NCBI GenBank assembly: GCA_016928355.1
Contig: JAFGKW010000017.1
Span: forward strand, 1-38,273
Source of the DNA: Methanomicrobiaceae archaeon
GTDB lineage: Archaea > Halobacteriota > Methanomicrobia > Methanomicrobiales > Methanomicrobiaceae
Direction: 5' to 3'
Length of the DNA stretch: 38,273 bases
The notes under the pieces: model-generated
Told to the model about the DNA's origin: nothing
Databases searched by the model: none
The model's input: the letters and a program-made list of their open reading frames with translations, nothing else
Made by a program: the position numbers and the translations under genes
Shown here: positions 1-8,827 of the stretch, piece after piece
How the letters are laid out: each line of letters opens with the position of its first letter
Numbering within the stretch: position 1 is the first letter of the stretch

Positions 1-1252
1 TCCCTTCCCTTATTTCATGAACTCTCTGGCCGGAAGGAACTCCGACTGCCAGATATTCAGAAATGAAGTTAATATTGCTCCTGAAAAAGCTGACGACCTT
101 ATTCCCGAAAAATAATCCCAGATCATAGTATATATAACAATAGACTATACTGAGCATGTACTCTTTTTTTGACCCGTGATGATAATCCCCGCAATAGTTG
201 TCAGGATAAAAATATTTGGTCCTGACATTATTCTGCTTAAGAATTTCATTCTTCGAGATATTATCAGGTAAAAGAACAGTAAAAAACGAATTTACTGAAT
301 AATTATCTATGAAGATATTCCATTTAACAAAGTCACTAAGGACTGTCCTCGTCACTGAGATATTATGATTTTTATTGGAGAGAGAATAAAAAAAGCATTT
401 AATCCAGCAGGGGATAAAATTTAAAAAGATCTTTTTTATAAGACCGGGGCTGAATTTCTCTCTTCCGTTAAAAAAATTGCAGTAATTATAGCCATTATCT
501 AATAAATCCTCAGGATCAGGCTCAGATCTCTCATCAACAAAGATATAATCTTCCTTTTTATTCCCATAGAGAGGATCTATTGCATAAAATATATACTGAA
601 AATTGCTTGTCAGATATTTGGGCAGATTCAGATTTATTGCAAAACTGAATTTTTTCTTCTCTCCTTCCTTAAATTTTATGCCACCAAATTTTTTTAACAG
701 AATGAAAAATGGATAAAACAGAATCAGTAATTCATATAAATGATTTCTTCTGGCACTCCCGGCCATAAACTCAATATTTACATTAGAAGACAACAGACTC
801 CGAAAACCTTTAAGTCGATAATCAAACTCAGAATAATATATGGAACTGCCACCTAAACGCTCAGAAACAGTTATTATCCTGTACTCCCTGTCATATTGCC
901 CCCTCAACAACTGCAGAAGCCGTTTTTTATACATGTAGATGAGTTTATCAGAATTATAAAGCCCGGAAGTACTTCTCAGTACACCTTTAATCTCATCTTC
1001 TGAACATTCAAAGCATTCATCAATATTTGAATAGCCGTCCTGAATCGCATTAAGAAAATTCTCAACATCATATTCAATATCATACATATTGACAATTTGC
1101 CCGGAATCTGAAGCTTTTTTAAAGAAATCAAGACATCTTATCTTTTCAGACGCTGAAAAATAATAGAGACAATAATTTTGCTGAAGGAGCTTTTTTACAA
1201 GACCCTGATTTGATTTATTAATAGTATCAAAAAAAGAATAATTCAGTTTCAA
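1..1252 (-). CDS. Unrecognised large protein, probably surface-glycan related (3' end outside window)
   Basis: A continuous minus-strand frame with no stop runs from about 1252 off the left edge, giving at least 417 residues. The likely start is TTG at 1252, preceded by an AGGGGTG-like ribosome site; the first in-frame ATG is about 165 bases further in, so the start is uncertain. The protein is rich in Lys, Asn, Tyr and Phe, has a hydrophobic patch near residues 180-190 (LLILFYPFFILLKKF), and ends in the window with SEYLAVGVPSGQRVHEIREG. I do not recognise a family. It lies 12 bases downstream of the sugar-nucleotide epimerase gene on the same strand, so it is probably co-transcribed with it and used in surface polysaccharide or glycan assembly; that role is inferred from context only. 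Its base composition looks very AT-rich. Confidence 0.75.
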   Translation of the reverse strand, partial: MKLNYSFFDTINKSNQGLVKKLLQQNYCLYYFSASEKIRCLDFFKKASDSGQIVNMYDIEYDVENFLNAIQDGYSNIDECFECSEDEIKGVLRSTSGLYNSDKLIYMYKKRLLQLLRGQYDREYRIITVSERLGGSSIYYSEFDYRLKGFRSLLSSNVNIEFMAGSARRNHLYELLILFYPFFILLKKFGGIKFKEGEKKKFSFAINLNLPKYLTSNFQYIFYAIDPLYGNKKEDYIFVDERSEPDPEDLLDNGYNYCNFFNGREKFSPGLIKKIFLNFIPCWIKCFFYSLSNKNHNISVTRTVLSDFVKWNIFIDNYSVNSFFTVLLPDNISKNEILKQNNVRTKYFYPDNYCGDYHHGSKKEYMLSIVYCYIYYDLGLFFGNKVVSFFRSNINFISEYLAVGVPSGQRVHEIREG

Positions 1253-1264
1253 AACGCACCCCTG

Positions 1265-2209
1265 TTAAGTGGATACATTATTGTTTTTAAAAAATAAAGT
1301 CGTCCTCTCTATTCCCTCATCAAGACTGACTTTGGGTTTCCATCCCAGGATCCTTTCAGCTTTTGAACAGTCGCAAACCAGCCTGCTTATTTCACTTTGA
1401 GGGTGGATGTGCTCAACATGTGCAATCTGCTCAGGATTTCCGCATATCTTTAAGGCAAGATCATTAACCGAGATGTCATGGCCGGTTCCTGCGTTGATTA
1501 TCTCACCATTGGCCTTTTCGGAGAGAGAGGCTCTGACGACAAAATCAGCACAATCCTCTGCATACAGGAGATCCCTCGTCTGCTTTCCGTCACCATAAAT
1601 ATTCAGAGTTTCACCTTTAAGCGCCCTGTCAATAAAAATCGGTACAACTCCTCCTTCCCCGGAAGATTTCTGGAAAGGACCATATGTATTAAAGGGCCTG
1701 AGTACGGATACGGGAAGACCATAAGCATTGAAATATGAGATAGTCATATTTTCACCGGCAAGTTTTGATCCGGCATAGGGGGATGCAGCTTTTGTCGGGG
1801 ATTCCTCATTAATGGCCCTGTCCATAAAGGCAGTATCATAAACCATACATGTGCTCATGAAAACAAATTTTGAATCATACTTTCTGGCTTTTTCAAGGAG
1901 ATTAAAGGTCCCTACAACATCATTTTCAAAAGTTTTTACAGGATTGTCAATGCTATCCTGCACAATGATGCTTGCTGCGAGATGGATACAGACATCTGTT
2001 TCATCTGAAAAGACCTTACGGATATCTTCATCACTTTTAATATCACCTTCTACAAACTCAAGATTCCCTGCATCCCTGAATTCTTCGAGATTTTCAATTC
2101 TACCGTTTGACAGATCATCAAGTACTACAACATCGTGCTCCCGGGATAACAGTTCCCGGACTACCCATCGTCCAATAAAACCGGAGCCACCTGTAACCAG
2201 AATTTTCAT
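1265..2209 (-). CDS. NAD-dependent sugar-nucleotide epimerase/dehydratase (GalE-like)
   Basis: This is an extended short-chain dehydrogenase of 314 residues, the usual family length. The Rossmann motif GGSGFIG is at residues 7-13, NAD-ribose-binding Asp residues follow at 31-32 (LDDLSNG), and the catalytic Tyr145 and Lys149 sit in SPYAGSK with Ser119/Thr120 upstream. RPFNTYGP (171-178) is the substrate-binding loop of UDP-hexose epimerases. It probably interconverts a UDP-sugar such as UDP-Glc/Gal or UDP-GlcNAc/GalNAc; the exact sugar cannot be read. ATG at 2209 overlaps the TGA of the upstream dehydratase gene by 4 bases (ATGA), so the two are translationally coupled and likely belong to one glycan pathway. 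Confidence 0.9.
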   Translation of the reverse strand: MKILVTGGSGFIGRWVVRELLSREHDVVVLDDLSNGRIENLEEFRDAGNLEFVEGDIKSDEDIRKVFSDETDVCIHLAASIIVQDSIDNPVKTFENDVVGTFNLLEKARKYDSKFVFMSTCMVYDTAFMDRAINEESPTKAASPYAGSKLAGENMTISYFNAYGLPVSVLRPFNTYGPFQKSSGEGGVVPIFIDRALKGETLNIYGDGKQTRDLLYAEDCADFVVRASLSEKANGEIINAGTGHDISVNDLALKICGNPEQIAHVEHIHPQSEISRLVCDCSKAERILGWKPKVSLDEGIERTTLFFKNNNVST

Positions 2210-3195
2210 ATGCCTGCCTCATTTAGCAAACTTTTAATTTCATCCCTGCCCAGGAATTCCATTTCTGAGGAATTTTTAATCTCTTCAACCTTTTTGTAAA
2301 TGCTCATTTTCTTATAATTAAGTGTATGGAGATATGGATAGATTATATACATTTCATCATTTTCATATGCTCTTGACATCTCCTCTTCCGTCATGATCTC
2401 CTCATACATCTTTTCTCCAGGTTTCTTACCAATAATCTCCTTTTCAGTCTGACCATAAATTTCTATAAGAATTTCTGAAAGATCATTGATATTTACCGAT
2501 GGCATCTTGAATATATAGATCTCTCCGCCTTCGGCCATAATGCCTGTTTTTAAAACCAGATTAATTGCAGAATCCTGTGTAATCATGAACCGGGTCATCT
2601 TTGGATCAGTGATTGTAATCTTTTTCCCTTCCAGGATTTGCTTTTTAAAGAGAGGGATTACAGAACCACTGGTGCCAATAACATTCCCAAATCTACAGCA
2701 TGCGAATACAGTTGACCTTGCCCCATAATCATTTGCTGCGATCATCAGTTTTTCAGCCATTAGTTTTGTAGTTCCCATGGTATTGGATGGATTTGCCGCC
2801 TTGTCCGAACTTGTGAAAATAACCTTCTTCACGTTCTGGCTTATTGCAGCCTGGATTACATTGGCGGTTCCAATAATGTTTGTATTTATTGCATCAAGAG
2901 GATTATACTCACACTCAAGGACGTGCTTATAAGAGGCAGTATGAAAAACAATATCAACACCCCTGAAAGCATATTCCATTCTTCCCAGGTCCCTTATATC
3001 ACCCATTAAAAAGCGAATCTTCTCAATATTTCCATTGGAATATTTTTCCCTTAACTGAAACAGGCCATTTTCATTATTTTCAAAGCACCTGATTACAGCA
3101 GGCTCATATTTTAATAATTCATCAATAAGTGAGCTGCCTATACTGCCTGCAGCACCGGTTATTAGAATTACCTTCCCTTTATAATAATCATCCAT
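2206..3195 (-). CDS. UDP-GlcNAc 4,6-dehydratase family protein (PseB/CapE-like)
   Basis: This 329-residue protein belongs to the short Polysacc_synt_2 (FlaA1/PseB/CapE) dehydratases, which convert UDP-GlcNAc to a 4-keto-6-deoxy sugar. The NADP motif GAAGSIG is at 14-20. The catalytic region SSDKAANPSNTMGTTK holds Asp131-Lys132 and Lys144; Met140 stands where classical SDR enzymes have Tyr, a change typical of part of this family. The start at 3195 has a GAGG ribosome site 8 bases upstream. A PseC-like aminotransferase is transcribed divergently next door. Together they fit the first two steps of pseudaminic-acid-type or related 4-amino-6-deoxy sugar synthesis for surface glycoproteins. The later Pse enzymes (PseH, PseG, PseI, PseF) are not in view, so the final sugar is unknown. 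Confidence 0.88.
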   Translation of the reverse strand: MDDYYKGKVILITGAAGSIGSSLIDELLKYEPAVIRCFENNENGLFQLREKYSNGNIEKIRFLMGDIRDLGRMEYAFRGVDIVFHTASYKHVLECEYNPLDAINTNIIGTANVIQAAISQNVKKVIFTSSDKAANPSNTMGTTKLMAEKLMIAANDYGARSTVFACCRFGNVIGTSGSVIPLFKKQILEGKKITITDPKMTRFMITQDSAINLVLKTGIMAEGGEIYIFKMPSVNINDLSEILIEIYGQTEKEIIGKKPGEKMYEEIMTEEEMSRAYENDEMYIIYPYLHTLNYKKMSIYKKVEEIKNSSEMEFLGRDEIKSLLNEAGI

Positions 3196-3500
3196 ATGAA
3201 AACCTCAAAATCAAATGAAAACACTTTTTTTATTAGACATATCTCAATCTTTTTTCCCATTTTTATCTGTAAAAACAAATAATAGCAATATAATCAGTAT
3301 ATATTGGTTATTTCCTGCATTAAATATGTAATTACTATTACAAAAATGTAAGGAAGAAATTAATCAGCACTACCAGAGAACTATTAAAAAATCACCAGAT
3401 ATAAAATCTCATTATTTAAAAGAATGTTAATTACTTAATTATAAAGAATTAATTATGAATAAAAGTACATTCTATACAGGTTTATTCCAGGGAACAGACA
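3196..3500. other. AT-rich divergent intergenic region
   Basis: These 305 bases separate the PseB-like gene (minus) from the PseC-like gene (plus). No credible coding frame is present. The stretch is very AT-rich, with several TATA-like candidates in both directions, and presumably holds both promoters and possibly an operator. I see no clear long inverted repeat. Confidence 0.7.
3439..3446 (+). promoter_or_regulatory. Candidate TATA box for the pseC-like gene
   Basis: TTATAAAG lies about 55 bases before the ATG at 3501. An archaeal start about 25 bases downstream would give a leader of roughly 30 bases. The surrounding AT-richness makes the exact box uncertain. Confidence 0.35.
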
Positions 3501-4640
3501 ATGACAAAAAGAATTCCTTACGGCAGGCAGTCAATAGATCAATCAGATATTGATTCAGTAATAAATGTCCTGAAAAGCGACTGGCTTACAACCGGTCCGA
3601 TGGTAGATAGATTTGAATCTTCAATAAAAAACTATATCGGATGCAGAGAAGCCGTTTCTGTCAACAGTGGAACCAGTGCACTCGATATCGCAATAAAATC
3701 TCTGGGCATAAAAGAAGGAAATCAGATAATTACAACACCTTTCACCTTTGTTGCAAGCAGCAATGCAATATTATACAATAATCTCACACCCGTATTTTCA
3801 GACATCGAAAAGGAGACAAGGAACCTTGATCCATTAAAGATTGAAGAAAAAATTACGGATAAAACAAAGGCAATATTATACGTGGATTATGCCGGCCATC
3901 CATGTAATATAAAGGAAATAAAAGAGATTGCAGATCAGTACGGACTCTATCTAATCGAAGATGCATGCCATGCCCTGGGCGCAGAATATCAAAATAAAAA
4001 AGTAGGAAACTTTGCAGATGTCACTATTTTCAGTTTTCATCCCGTAAAACCAATAACCACAGGAGAAGGCGGGGCTGTGGCAACCAATAATGATGAAATT
4101 GCCGGCAAACTGAGAATTTTAAGGGACCATGGAATAGACAGGGACAGCTACAGGAACAAAAACAAGACTTCCTGGGGATATGATCTTATTGAACTTGGCA
4201 GAAATTACAGGATTACTGATCTACAGGCAGCACTGGGCGTTTCACAATTTAAAAAACTGGATGAATTTATATCCAGAAGAAACGAAATCGCTGCAATATA
4301 TAATGATGAATTAGGAGATGTGGATCAGCTTGAAATCCCACATGTGAAGAAGGATTGTAAGAGCGGATGGCACATCTATACAATTCTTATAAATGGAAAA
4401 AACAGAAACAAATTTTACTCTATGATGGAAGAACAGGGAGTTGGTGTGAATATCCACTATATTCCTGTATACCATCACACCTATTATAAGAGCAGATTTA
4501 ATATTTCAACGAAAGATTTTCCGGTTACAGAAGATGTATTCAACAGAATTGTCACCCTTCCCCTGTTTTATAATATGAGTGATGAACAGATTGATACTGT
4601 CATAAATACAACAAAAAAATCTTTAAAAATGCTAAATTGA
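3501..4640 (+). CDS. pseC: DegT/DnrJ/EryC1 aminotransferase, PseC-like
   Basis: This 379-residue PLP-dependent sugar-nucleotide aminotransferase resembles PseC, which aminates the C4 keto group made by PseB using glutamate. The N-terminus IPYGRQSIDQSDI and WLTTGP (28-33) are typical of PseC. VNSGTSAL (54-61) binds the PLP phosphate, EDACHALGA (153-161) contacts the ring, and Lys183 in FSFHPVKPITTGEGG is the Schiff-base lysine. The C-terminal IHYIPVYHH loop is also characteristic. The gene starts at 3501 and is monocistronic, divergent from its dehydratase partner and convergent with the following gene. Specificity for altrose-type versus other 4-keto sugars is inferred only. Confidence 0.88.
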   Translation: MTKRIPYGRQSIDQSDIDSVINVLKSDWLTTGPMVDRFESSIKNYIGCREAVSVNSGTSALDIAIKSLGIKEGNQIITTPFTFVASSNAILYNNLTPVFSDIEKETRNLDPLKIEEKITDKTKAILYVDYAGHPCNIKEIKEIADQYGLYLIEDACHALGAEYQNKKVGNFADVTIFSFHPVKPITTGEGGAVATNNDEIAGKLRILRDHGIDRDSYRNKNKTSWGYDLIELGRNYRITDLQAALGVSQFKKLDEFISRRNEIAAIYNDELGDVDQLEIPHVKKDCKSGWHIYTILINGKNRNKFYSMMEEQGVGVNIHYIPVYHHTYYKSRFNISTKDFPVTEDVFNRIVTLPLFYNMSDEQIDTVINTTKKSLKMLN

Positions 4641-4713
4641 TTTTTTAAGGTCTCGATGGCAATATAGCAGGTGCCCTCTTATAAAAAAAGGGACGACCCC
4701 ACATAATTCGTAA

Positions 4714-5790
4714 TTAAGGATTTAAATAACGGATTATTCGATTTTCAAAGGTCTTTTTCAGAAATTCTTTGTCATAAAATTTTTCACCGCTGAAAACAGG
4801 CACAATATCTCCGCCAAAACCTCTTTTGAAAAAAGATATTGAAAGATCTTTCTCAGAAGGATAATCATAAAGCTGGTCTCCAAACTGCTGAAGCCCGGTT
4901 TCATAATACCTGATTCCGGAACCTTTGAGCCATTGCATGATCCTCCACTGCAGAAGGGGCTGAAGAGGAACAGGTACTTCAGCTTCCGGATCATCTGCAG
5001 CTGAACTGTAAAAAGCACCATCTTTATAGATATTTACCAGGGTCAATCCAATATATTGACCTTTATAACTTAATCCTGCCAGAATTGCCGTACCTGATTT
5101 TATCATCCCGTACATCAGGTCAAAAGTAATCTGCGGGCGTGTGACTCTCCCCGAGGCCTTATGGTGAAGAGCCTGATACTGATCAAATATATCCCGGGTT
5201 ATATTATTTTTATCAAAAATATCAACAGTATAATAGTCCATCCCTTTTCTAATATTATACCTGTGCCCTTTTCTCATATCTGAAAGAAGGGCATTCTCAT
5301 CCTTTGAAAGGTCAATTATGCAGGTACTAAGAGATGAATTTAGAAATCCAAATCTCTCCAGGTAGTTGTAGCTTCCACTAGTTCTATATGATCCTGAAAG
5401 AGTCGCTCTCCTCATAAGACACAAAGCCACATCATTCTCCTCTGCAAGACTATCAATAATTGAAAATATATTTTTTAGAATTCTTTCGCGTTCCTTTTTT
5501 GAGATTTCATTCTTCAATGCAGGATTGATCCCGCTATACCTGTCAAATGAGAAATATCTGACAATAGTGCCATCCACTTCAACATCATTTAACAGTAGAG
5601 GACAAATTCCGGCAATATCCCCATTGTTCATAATTAAAAATGATTTCTGCTTTGTTTTCAAATCAGGCCTCAGTTTGAGGGTATATTCCAGCCATTCGGA
5701 TGTATGCCAGAACCATGCATCGTCGCTTTTCAAACAAAAATCGTCCCATTCCTGACAGGATATATCCTGATAATTTAAAAATTCCGGCAT
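4714..5790 (-). CDS. FemAB-like GNAT-fold acyltransferase
   Basis: This 358-residue protein resembles the FemAB-type, double-GNAT acyltransferases (Acetyltransf_6). MRKGHRYNIRKG (248-259 region from the start of the second half) is the hallmark Lys/Arg-rich helix of the family, followed by the GLTLVNIYKDGAFYSSAADD strand-turn typical of the second GNAT domain. Such proteins often acylate sugar amines or peptides in exopolysaccharide loci. GGAG sits 5 bases before the ATG at 5790, and that ribosome site lies within the end of the upstream DegT gene; only 3 bases separate the two frames, so they are coupled. The likely job is to acylate the amino sugar made by the neighbouring aminotransferases; the substrate is not known. 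Confidence 0.82.
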   Translation of the reverse strand: MPEFLNYQDISCQEWDDFCLKSDDAWFWHTSEWLEYTLKLRPDLKTKQKSFLIMNNGDIAGICPLLLNDVEVDGTIVRYFSFDRYSGINPALKNEISKKERERILKNIFSIIDSLAEENDVALCLMRRATLSGSYRTSGSYNYLERFGFLNSSLSTCIIDLSKDENALLSDMRKGHRYNIRKGMDYYTVDIFDKNNITRDIFDQYQALHHKASGRVTRPQITFDLMYGMIKSGTAILAGLSYKGQYIGLTLVNIYKDGAFYSSAADDPEAEVPVPLQPLLQWRIMQWLKGSGIRYYETGLQQFGDQLYDYPSEKDLSISFFKRGFGGDIVPVFSGEKFYDKEFLKKTFENRIIRYLNP

Positions 5791-5793
5791 GGT

Positions 5794-6840
5794 TTACTCC
5801 ATACTTTTCCTTATTGTACTGCAAATCTCTTCAAGAACTGAAGCATTTATCCCCTGGTGCACAGGGATCCACAGACATTTTCTGTAATCAGGATCAAGGA
5901 TGCTCCTGTTAACGTCAAAATGATATATATCAGTAGAAACATTTATTTTCCCGAGATTCTCTTTTGCAAGGCGCATTTGTTTCTCTCCGGCAAAAAAAGG
6001 GACAATATATGGTGTAACATCCTCACCTTCAAGGAGTGAAAACGCCCCGCTTTCTTCTTCAAAATAATCCAGTACAAAATTATAATTTCTTTTCCTTTTC
6101 TCAACAGCCCCTGCATTCAATTGTTTGTTTATTGCCCGCAGAGATATTTTACTGATACAATCTGATCTGTCGATAACTGCATACATCATCTCCTGGGAGA
6201 GAGTGGCCGTCTTTCCAAGGAACGTGTCTTTTAAGCATTCATAGAAGAATCTGCCGGAATATGTATAAGCTCTTAACATACCGCTACAGTTTTGAGCTTT
6301 TTCTCCGGCAAACTGCTCCAGTTCAGGATTATCTGTGACCAGAGCCCCTCCGAGTAAAGAAGGGAAAAACTTTGAGAAGCTGAATATCGATCCTGTACCA
6401 AAAGTACCCAGTCTCTTTCCAAGATACGATGAATTATAGGCCGTTGCACAATCTTCAATCAGAAAAAGATCTTTTTCATCGCAATAATCACGAATTTCAT
6501 CAATCTTCTGGGGGAATCCATACTGGTGATGAACAAGCAATCCCCTGATGTTGTCCTCTTTATTCAAAACAGGCATACAATGCCTGTGCATTGACATCAG
6601 AACACTCTGGCAAAGCCATTCCGGCACCAGAACCTGAGAATTTTTATTGACAATTTTTCCCTCTTTCTTCAGATATTCAAGAATAAGACTTAAAGCCGCC
6701 CTTCCGGAACCGGTTAATACAAAGCCGGAGCCTATATCCCCAAGGATATTTTCATCAGACCTTCCAAATAAATGATGGAATGTTTTTAATCCCAGGTACT
6801 CTACTTCTTCGACGGTTTTTCTTCTGACTGGTATAGGCAT
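5794..6840 (-). CDS. Second DegT/DnrJ/EryC1-family PLP enzyme
   Basis: This 348-residue protein has the aspartate-aminotransferase fold of DegT enzymes. LTGSGRAAL (42-50) is the phosphate-binding loop, IEDCATAYN (128-136) the ring-stacking segment, and Lys157 in FSFSKFFPSLLGG the Schiff-base lysine. It is more divergent from PseC than its neighbour at 3501, with EWLCQSVL in place of the usual threonine-proline substrate loop, so it may act on a different sugar or be a dehydratase-type member. It is the first gene of a two-gene unit with the FemAB-like gene. Upstream, a minus-strand AT-rich stretch (AAATATATAATG) about 25 bases before the start is a likely TATA region. Confidence 0.83.
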   Translation of the reverse strand: MPIPVRRKTVEEVEYLGLKTFHHLFGRSDENILGDIGSGFVLTGSGRAALSLILEYLKKEGKIVNKNSQVLVPEWLCQSVLMSMHRHCMPVLNKEDNIRGLLVHHQYGFPQKIDEIRDYCDEKDLFLIEDCATAYNSSYLGKRLGTFGTGSIFSFSKFFPSLLGGALVTDNPELEQFAGEKAQNCSGMLRAYTYSGRFFYECLKDTFLGKTATLSQEMMYAVIDRSDCISKISLRAINKQLNAGAVEKRKRNYNFVLDYFEEESGAFSLLEGEDVTPYIVPFFAGEKQMRLAKENLGKINVSTDIYHFDVNRSILDPDYRKCLWIPVHQGINASVLEEICSTIRKSME

Positions 6841-6993
6841 TAATTCAACCTTTTAAATTATTTCATTATATATTTCATATTACTAATGATTCAAATTTCC
6901 CCAGGATCCCGATAAGGATACTATAATCATTCATCAATAAAATCCGGCAATCATTAATCACTCTAATAACCCCGGGCGTCAAATAATAATGCA

Positions 6994-7818
6994 ATGAAGC
7001 AGATCGCCCTGTACGGAAAAGGCGGAATAGGGAAATCAACTACATCGGCAAACCTCTCCGCCGCCCTTTCTGAAAAATCCCTCGATATTCTCCAGATAGG
7101 ATGCGACCCGAAGCACGACAGCACACGCATGCTCATGCACGGAGAATGGATACCCACGGTCCTTGATCTTGTCAGGGAGAAGGGTGAGAACAATATCTCC
7201 GTTGATGAGATTGTCTTTGAAGGATACAACGGGATCAGGTGTGTTGAGGCAGGAGGACCTGAACCGGGCATAGGATGCGCAGGACGCGGAATTATTGCCA
7301 CATTCCAGCTGCTTGAAAAACTTGAAGCACTCTATGGCGATGTAATCGTCTATGACGTGCTTGGCGATGTCGTATGCGGGGGATTTGCAATGCCCATGAG
7401 GGAGGGCTATGCACAGGAGGTCTACCTTGTTACATCAGGAGATTTCATGGCCCTTTATGCAGCAAACAATATCTGCAAGGCGATTGCGCGGCTTTCAAGA
7501 AGAACAAAGAACCGGTGTACACTCGGCGGAGTGATCTGCAATTCATCAAATGTTGAGAACGAATACGAGCTGGTAAATGAGTTTGCCGAAAGGATAAACT
7601 CCAGACTTGTCGCATTTATTCCGAGAAGCCCGATAGTAAGGATCTCCGAGGTCAACAGGAAGACGGTAATAGAATATGCACCGGATTCGGAACAGGCCGA
7701 CATCTACAGGAATCTAGCAGAAAAAATAATGCAGACAGAAGCCGATAAAAACAAAATCCCGGTGCCAATGGAGATGGATGAACTCGAAGCACTCTCACTC
7801 AAATATATCAAGACATAA
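6994..7818 (+). CDS. NifH-like ATP-dependent reductase (nitrogenase-like system, H subunit)
   Basis: This 274-residue protein is an Fe-protein homologue. The P-loop GKGGIGKST is at 8-16. The two cysteines that bridge the [4Fe-4S] cluster across the homodimer are present: Cys95 in GIGCAGRG and Cys128 in [10 protein letters not shown] (NifH Cys97 and Cys132). Switch residues CDPKHDSTR (37-45) are also kept. Such proteins use ATP to pass single electrons to a D/K-type partner. It opens a plus-strand operon with D- and K-like genes; the D start lies inside this gene (41-base overlap). NifH-like proteins of methanogens include CfbC, which acts with CfbD in coenzyme F430 synthesis, and automatic annotation may call it that. 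The D/K pair that follows does not look like CfbD, so I leave the symbol empty. Confidence 0.93.
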   Translation: MKQIALYGKGGIGKSTTSANLSAALSEKSLDILQIGCDPKHDSTRMLMHGEWIPTVLDLVREKGENNISVDEIVFEGYNGIRCVEAGGPEPGIGCAGRGIIATFQLLEKLEALYGDVIVYDVLGDVVCGGFAMPMREGYAQEVYLVTSGDFMALYAANNICKAIARLSRRTKNRCTLGGVICNSSNVENEYELVNEFAERINSRLVAFIPRSPIVRISEVNRKTVIEYAPDSEQADIYRNLAEKIMQTEADKNKIPVPMEMDELEALSLKYIKT

Positions 7819-8827
7819 CGGGTGCTCGGTCTCAGGCGCCCTTTCAGTCTCGGCTTTCATAAAGGATGCGGCCACCATAGTTCACGGTCCGGCAGGCTGT
7901 GCACACCAGGCATCGTCCCTTTTTTATTCTACAATGATTGCACACGGGCGGTTTGAAATCCCGGATATCTATACAAGCGGGCTTCTTGAAAATGAGATTA
8001 TCTTCGGTGGCGAAGACAGATTAAGAGATTCAATAACCGGGGCACTCTCTTTTGATCCACCGGTTATCTTCATTATCGGAACATGCATCTCTGAGACGAT
8101 AGGAGATGATATTGATTCAGTATGTATGGAGGACTATGGCGTGCCGGTCATCAACCTGAATACTGCAGGCTTTCTGGGTGATTCTTTTGACAGCGGATTT
8201 TTTAATGCATTAAAAGGGGCATCTGAGCTTATTAATTCCGGATTTAAGGAAGAGAGAACTCTGACTGCCAATATTATCGGTGAAAAAAACCTTGAATTTG
8301 AAGTCGAAGAGAATTTTGCAGAGGTGAAACGTCTTCTTGATCTCCTCGGAATCGGGTTGAATATACGATTTGTAAGGGACATAACAACCGATGACATCGG
8401 AACTTTCGGCAGGGGTTCGCTGAACATATTCAGGGAAGACTTGTCAGGAGAGCTAACACGCTTCTTTGCTGAAAAAACGGGATTACCATCAATACCAGCA
8501 TTCCCATCCGGAACAAATGAGACTCTTGGATTCCTAAGGGAAGCAGGAACGATCCTTAGCCTTCCCTGGGAAGAAGCTGTCGAAAGAGAGAAAGAATACC
8601 AGAGATCTGTCTTTGAAGAATTTTCGGACCTTAGGGGTGAACTGATTACATTCGATTCTTTCGGCTTTCAGGATGCAGAAATGCCTTTTTTCATAGATAT
8701 TGCAGAGAATACGGGAATTAAAGTCGACCCTGAGGGTACGGTTATACCTGTACCCTTCACAGCACCTGTCGGCACAGGGGGAATCAGGAGACTGCTCAGG
8801 GAATGGAGGCGTTTTATCAATGCTTGA
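7778..8827 (+). CDS. Compact NifD/NifE-like component 1 subunit
   Basis: This 349-residue protein belongs to the nitrogenase component 1 family. The three P-cluster or [4Fe-4S] cysteines are in canonical settings: Cys16 (NGCSVSGA), Cys41 (HGPAGC) and Cys103 ([12 protein letters not shown]). ENEIIFGG (71-78) matches the family's conserved ED/ENxxVFGG segment. The protein is much shorter than NifD (about 480-490). The only other cysteine is Cys115, so no counterpart of the FeMo-cofactor ligand Cys275 is visible, nor is the His442 region. The start at 7778 lies 41 bases inside the H gene and has GGAG 4 bases upstream. The N-terminus lacks the HPRPSPI segment that I remember for CfbD. The reaction is unknown; it should pair with the K-like subunit. 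Confidence 0.88.
   Translation: MNSKHSHSNISRHNGCSVSGALSVSAFIKDAATIVHGPAGCAHQASSLFYSTMIAHGRFEIPDIYTSGLLENEIIFGGEDRLRDSITGALSFDPPVIFIIGTCISETIGDDIDSVCMEDYGVPVINLNTAGFLGDSFDSGFFNALKGASELINSGFKEERTLTANIIGEKNLEFEVEENFAEVKRLLDLLGIGLNIRFVRDITTDDIGTFGRGSLNIFREDLSGELTRFFAEKTGLPSIPAFPSGTNETLGFLREAGTILSLPWEEAVEREKEYQRSVFEEFSDLRGELITFDSFGFQDAEMPFFIDIAENTGIKVDPEGTVIPVPFTAPVGTGGIRRLLREWRRFINA

Noticed and set aside
6841-6993. Possible NrpR-type nitrogen operator before the H gene
   Set aside because: No GGAA-N6-TTCC palindrome is present, so nitrogen control by NrpR is not supported from the sequence.
8700-8819. Upstream extension of the K subunit by 40 residues
   Set aside because: The extension overlaps the end of D, is Arg-rich and unlike family N-termini; ATG 8820 has a ribosome site and starts just before the first conserved cysteine.
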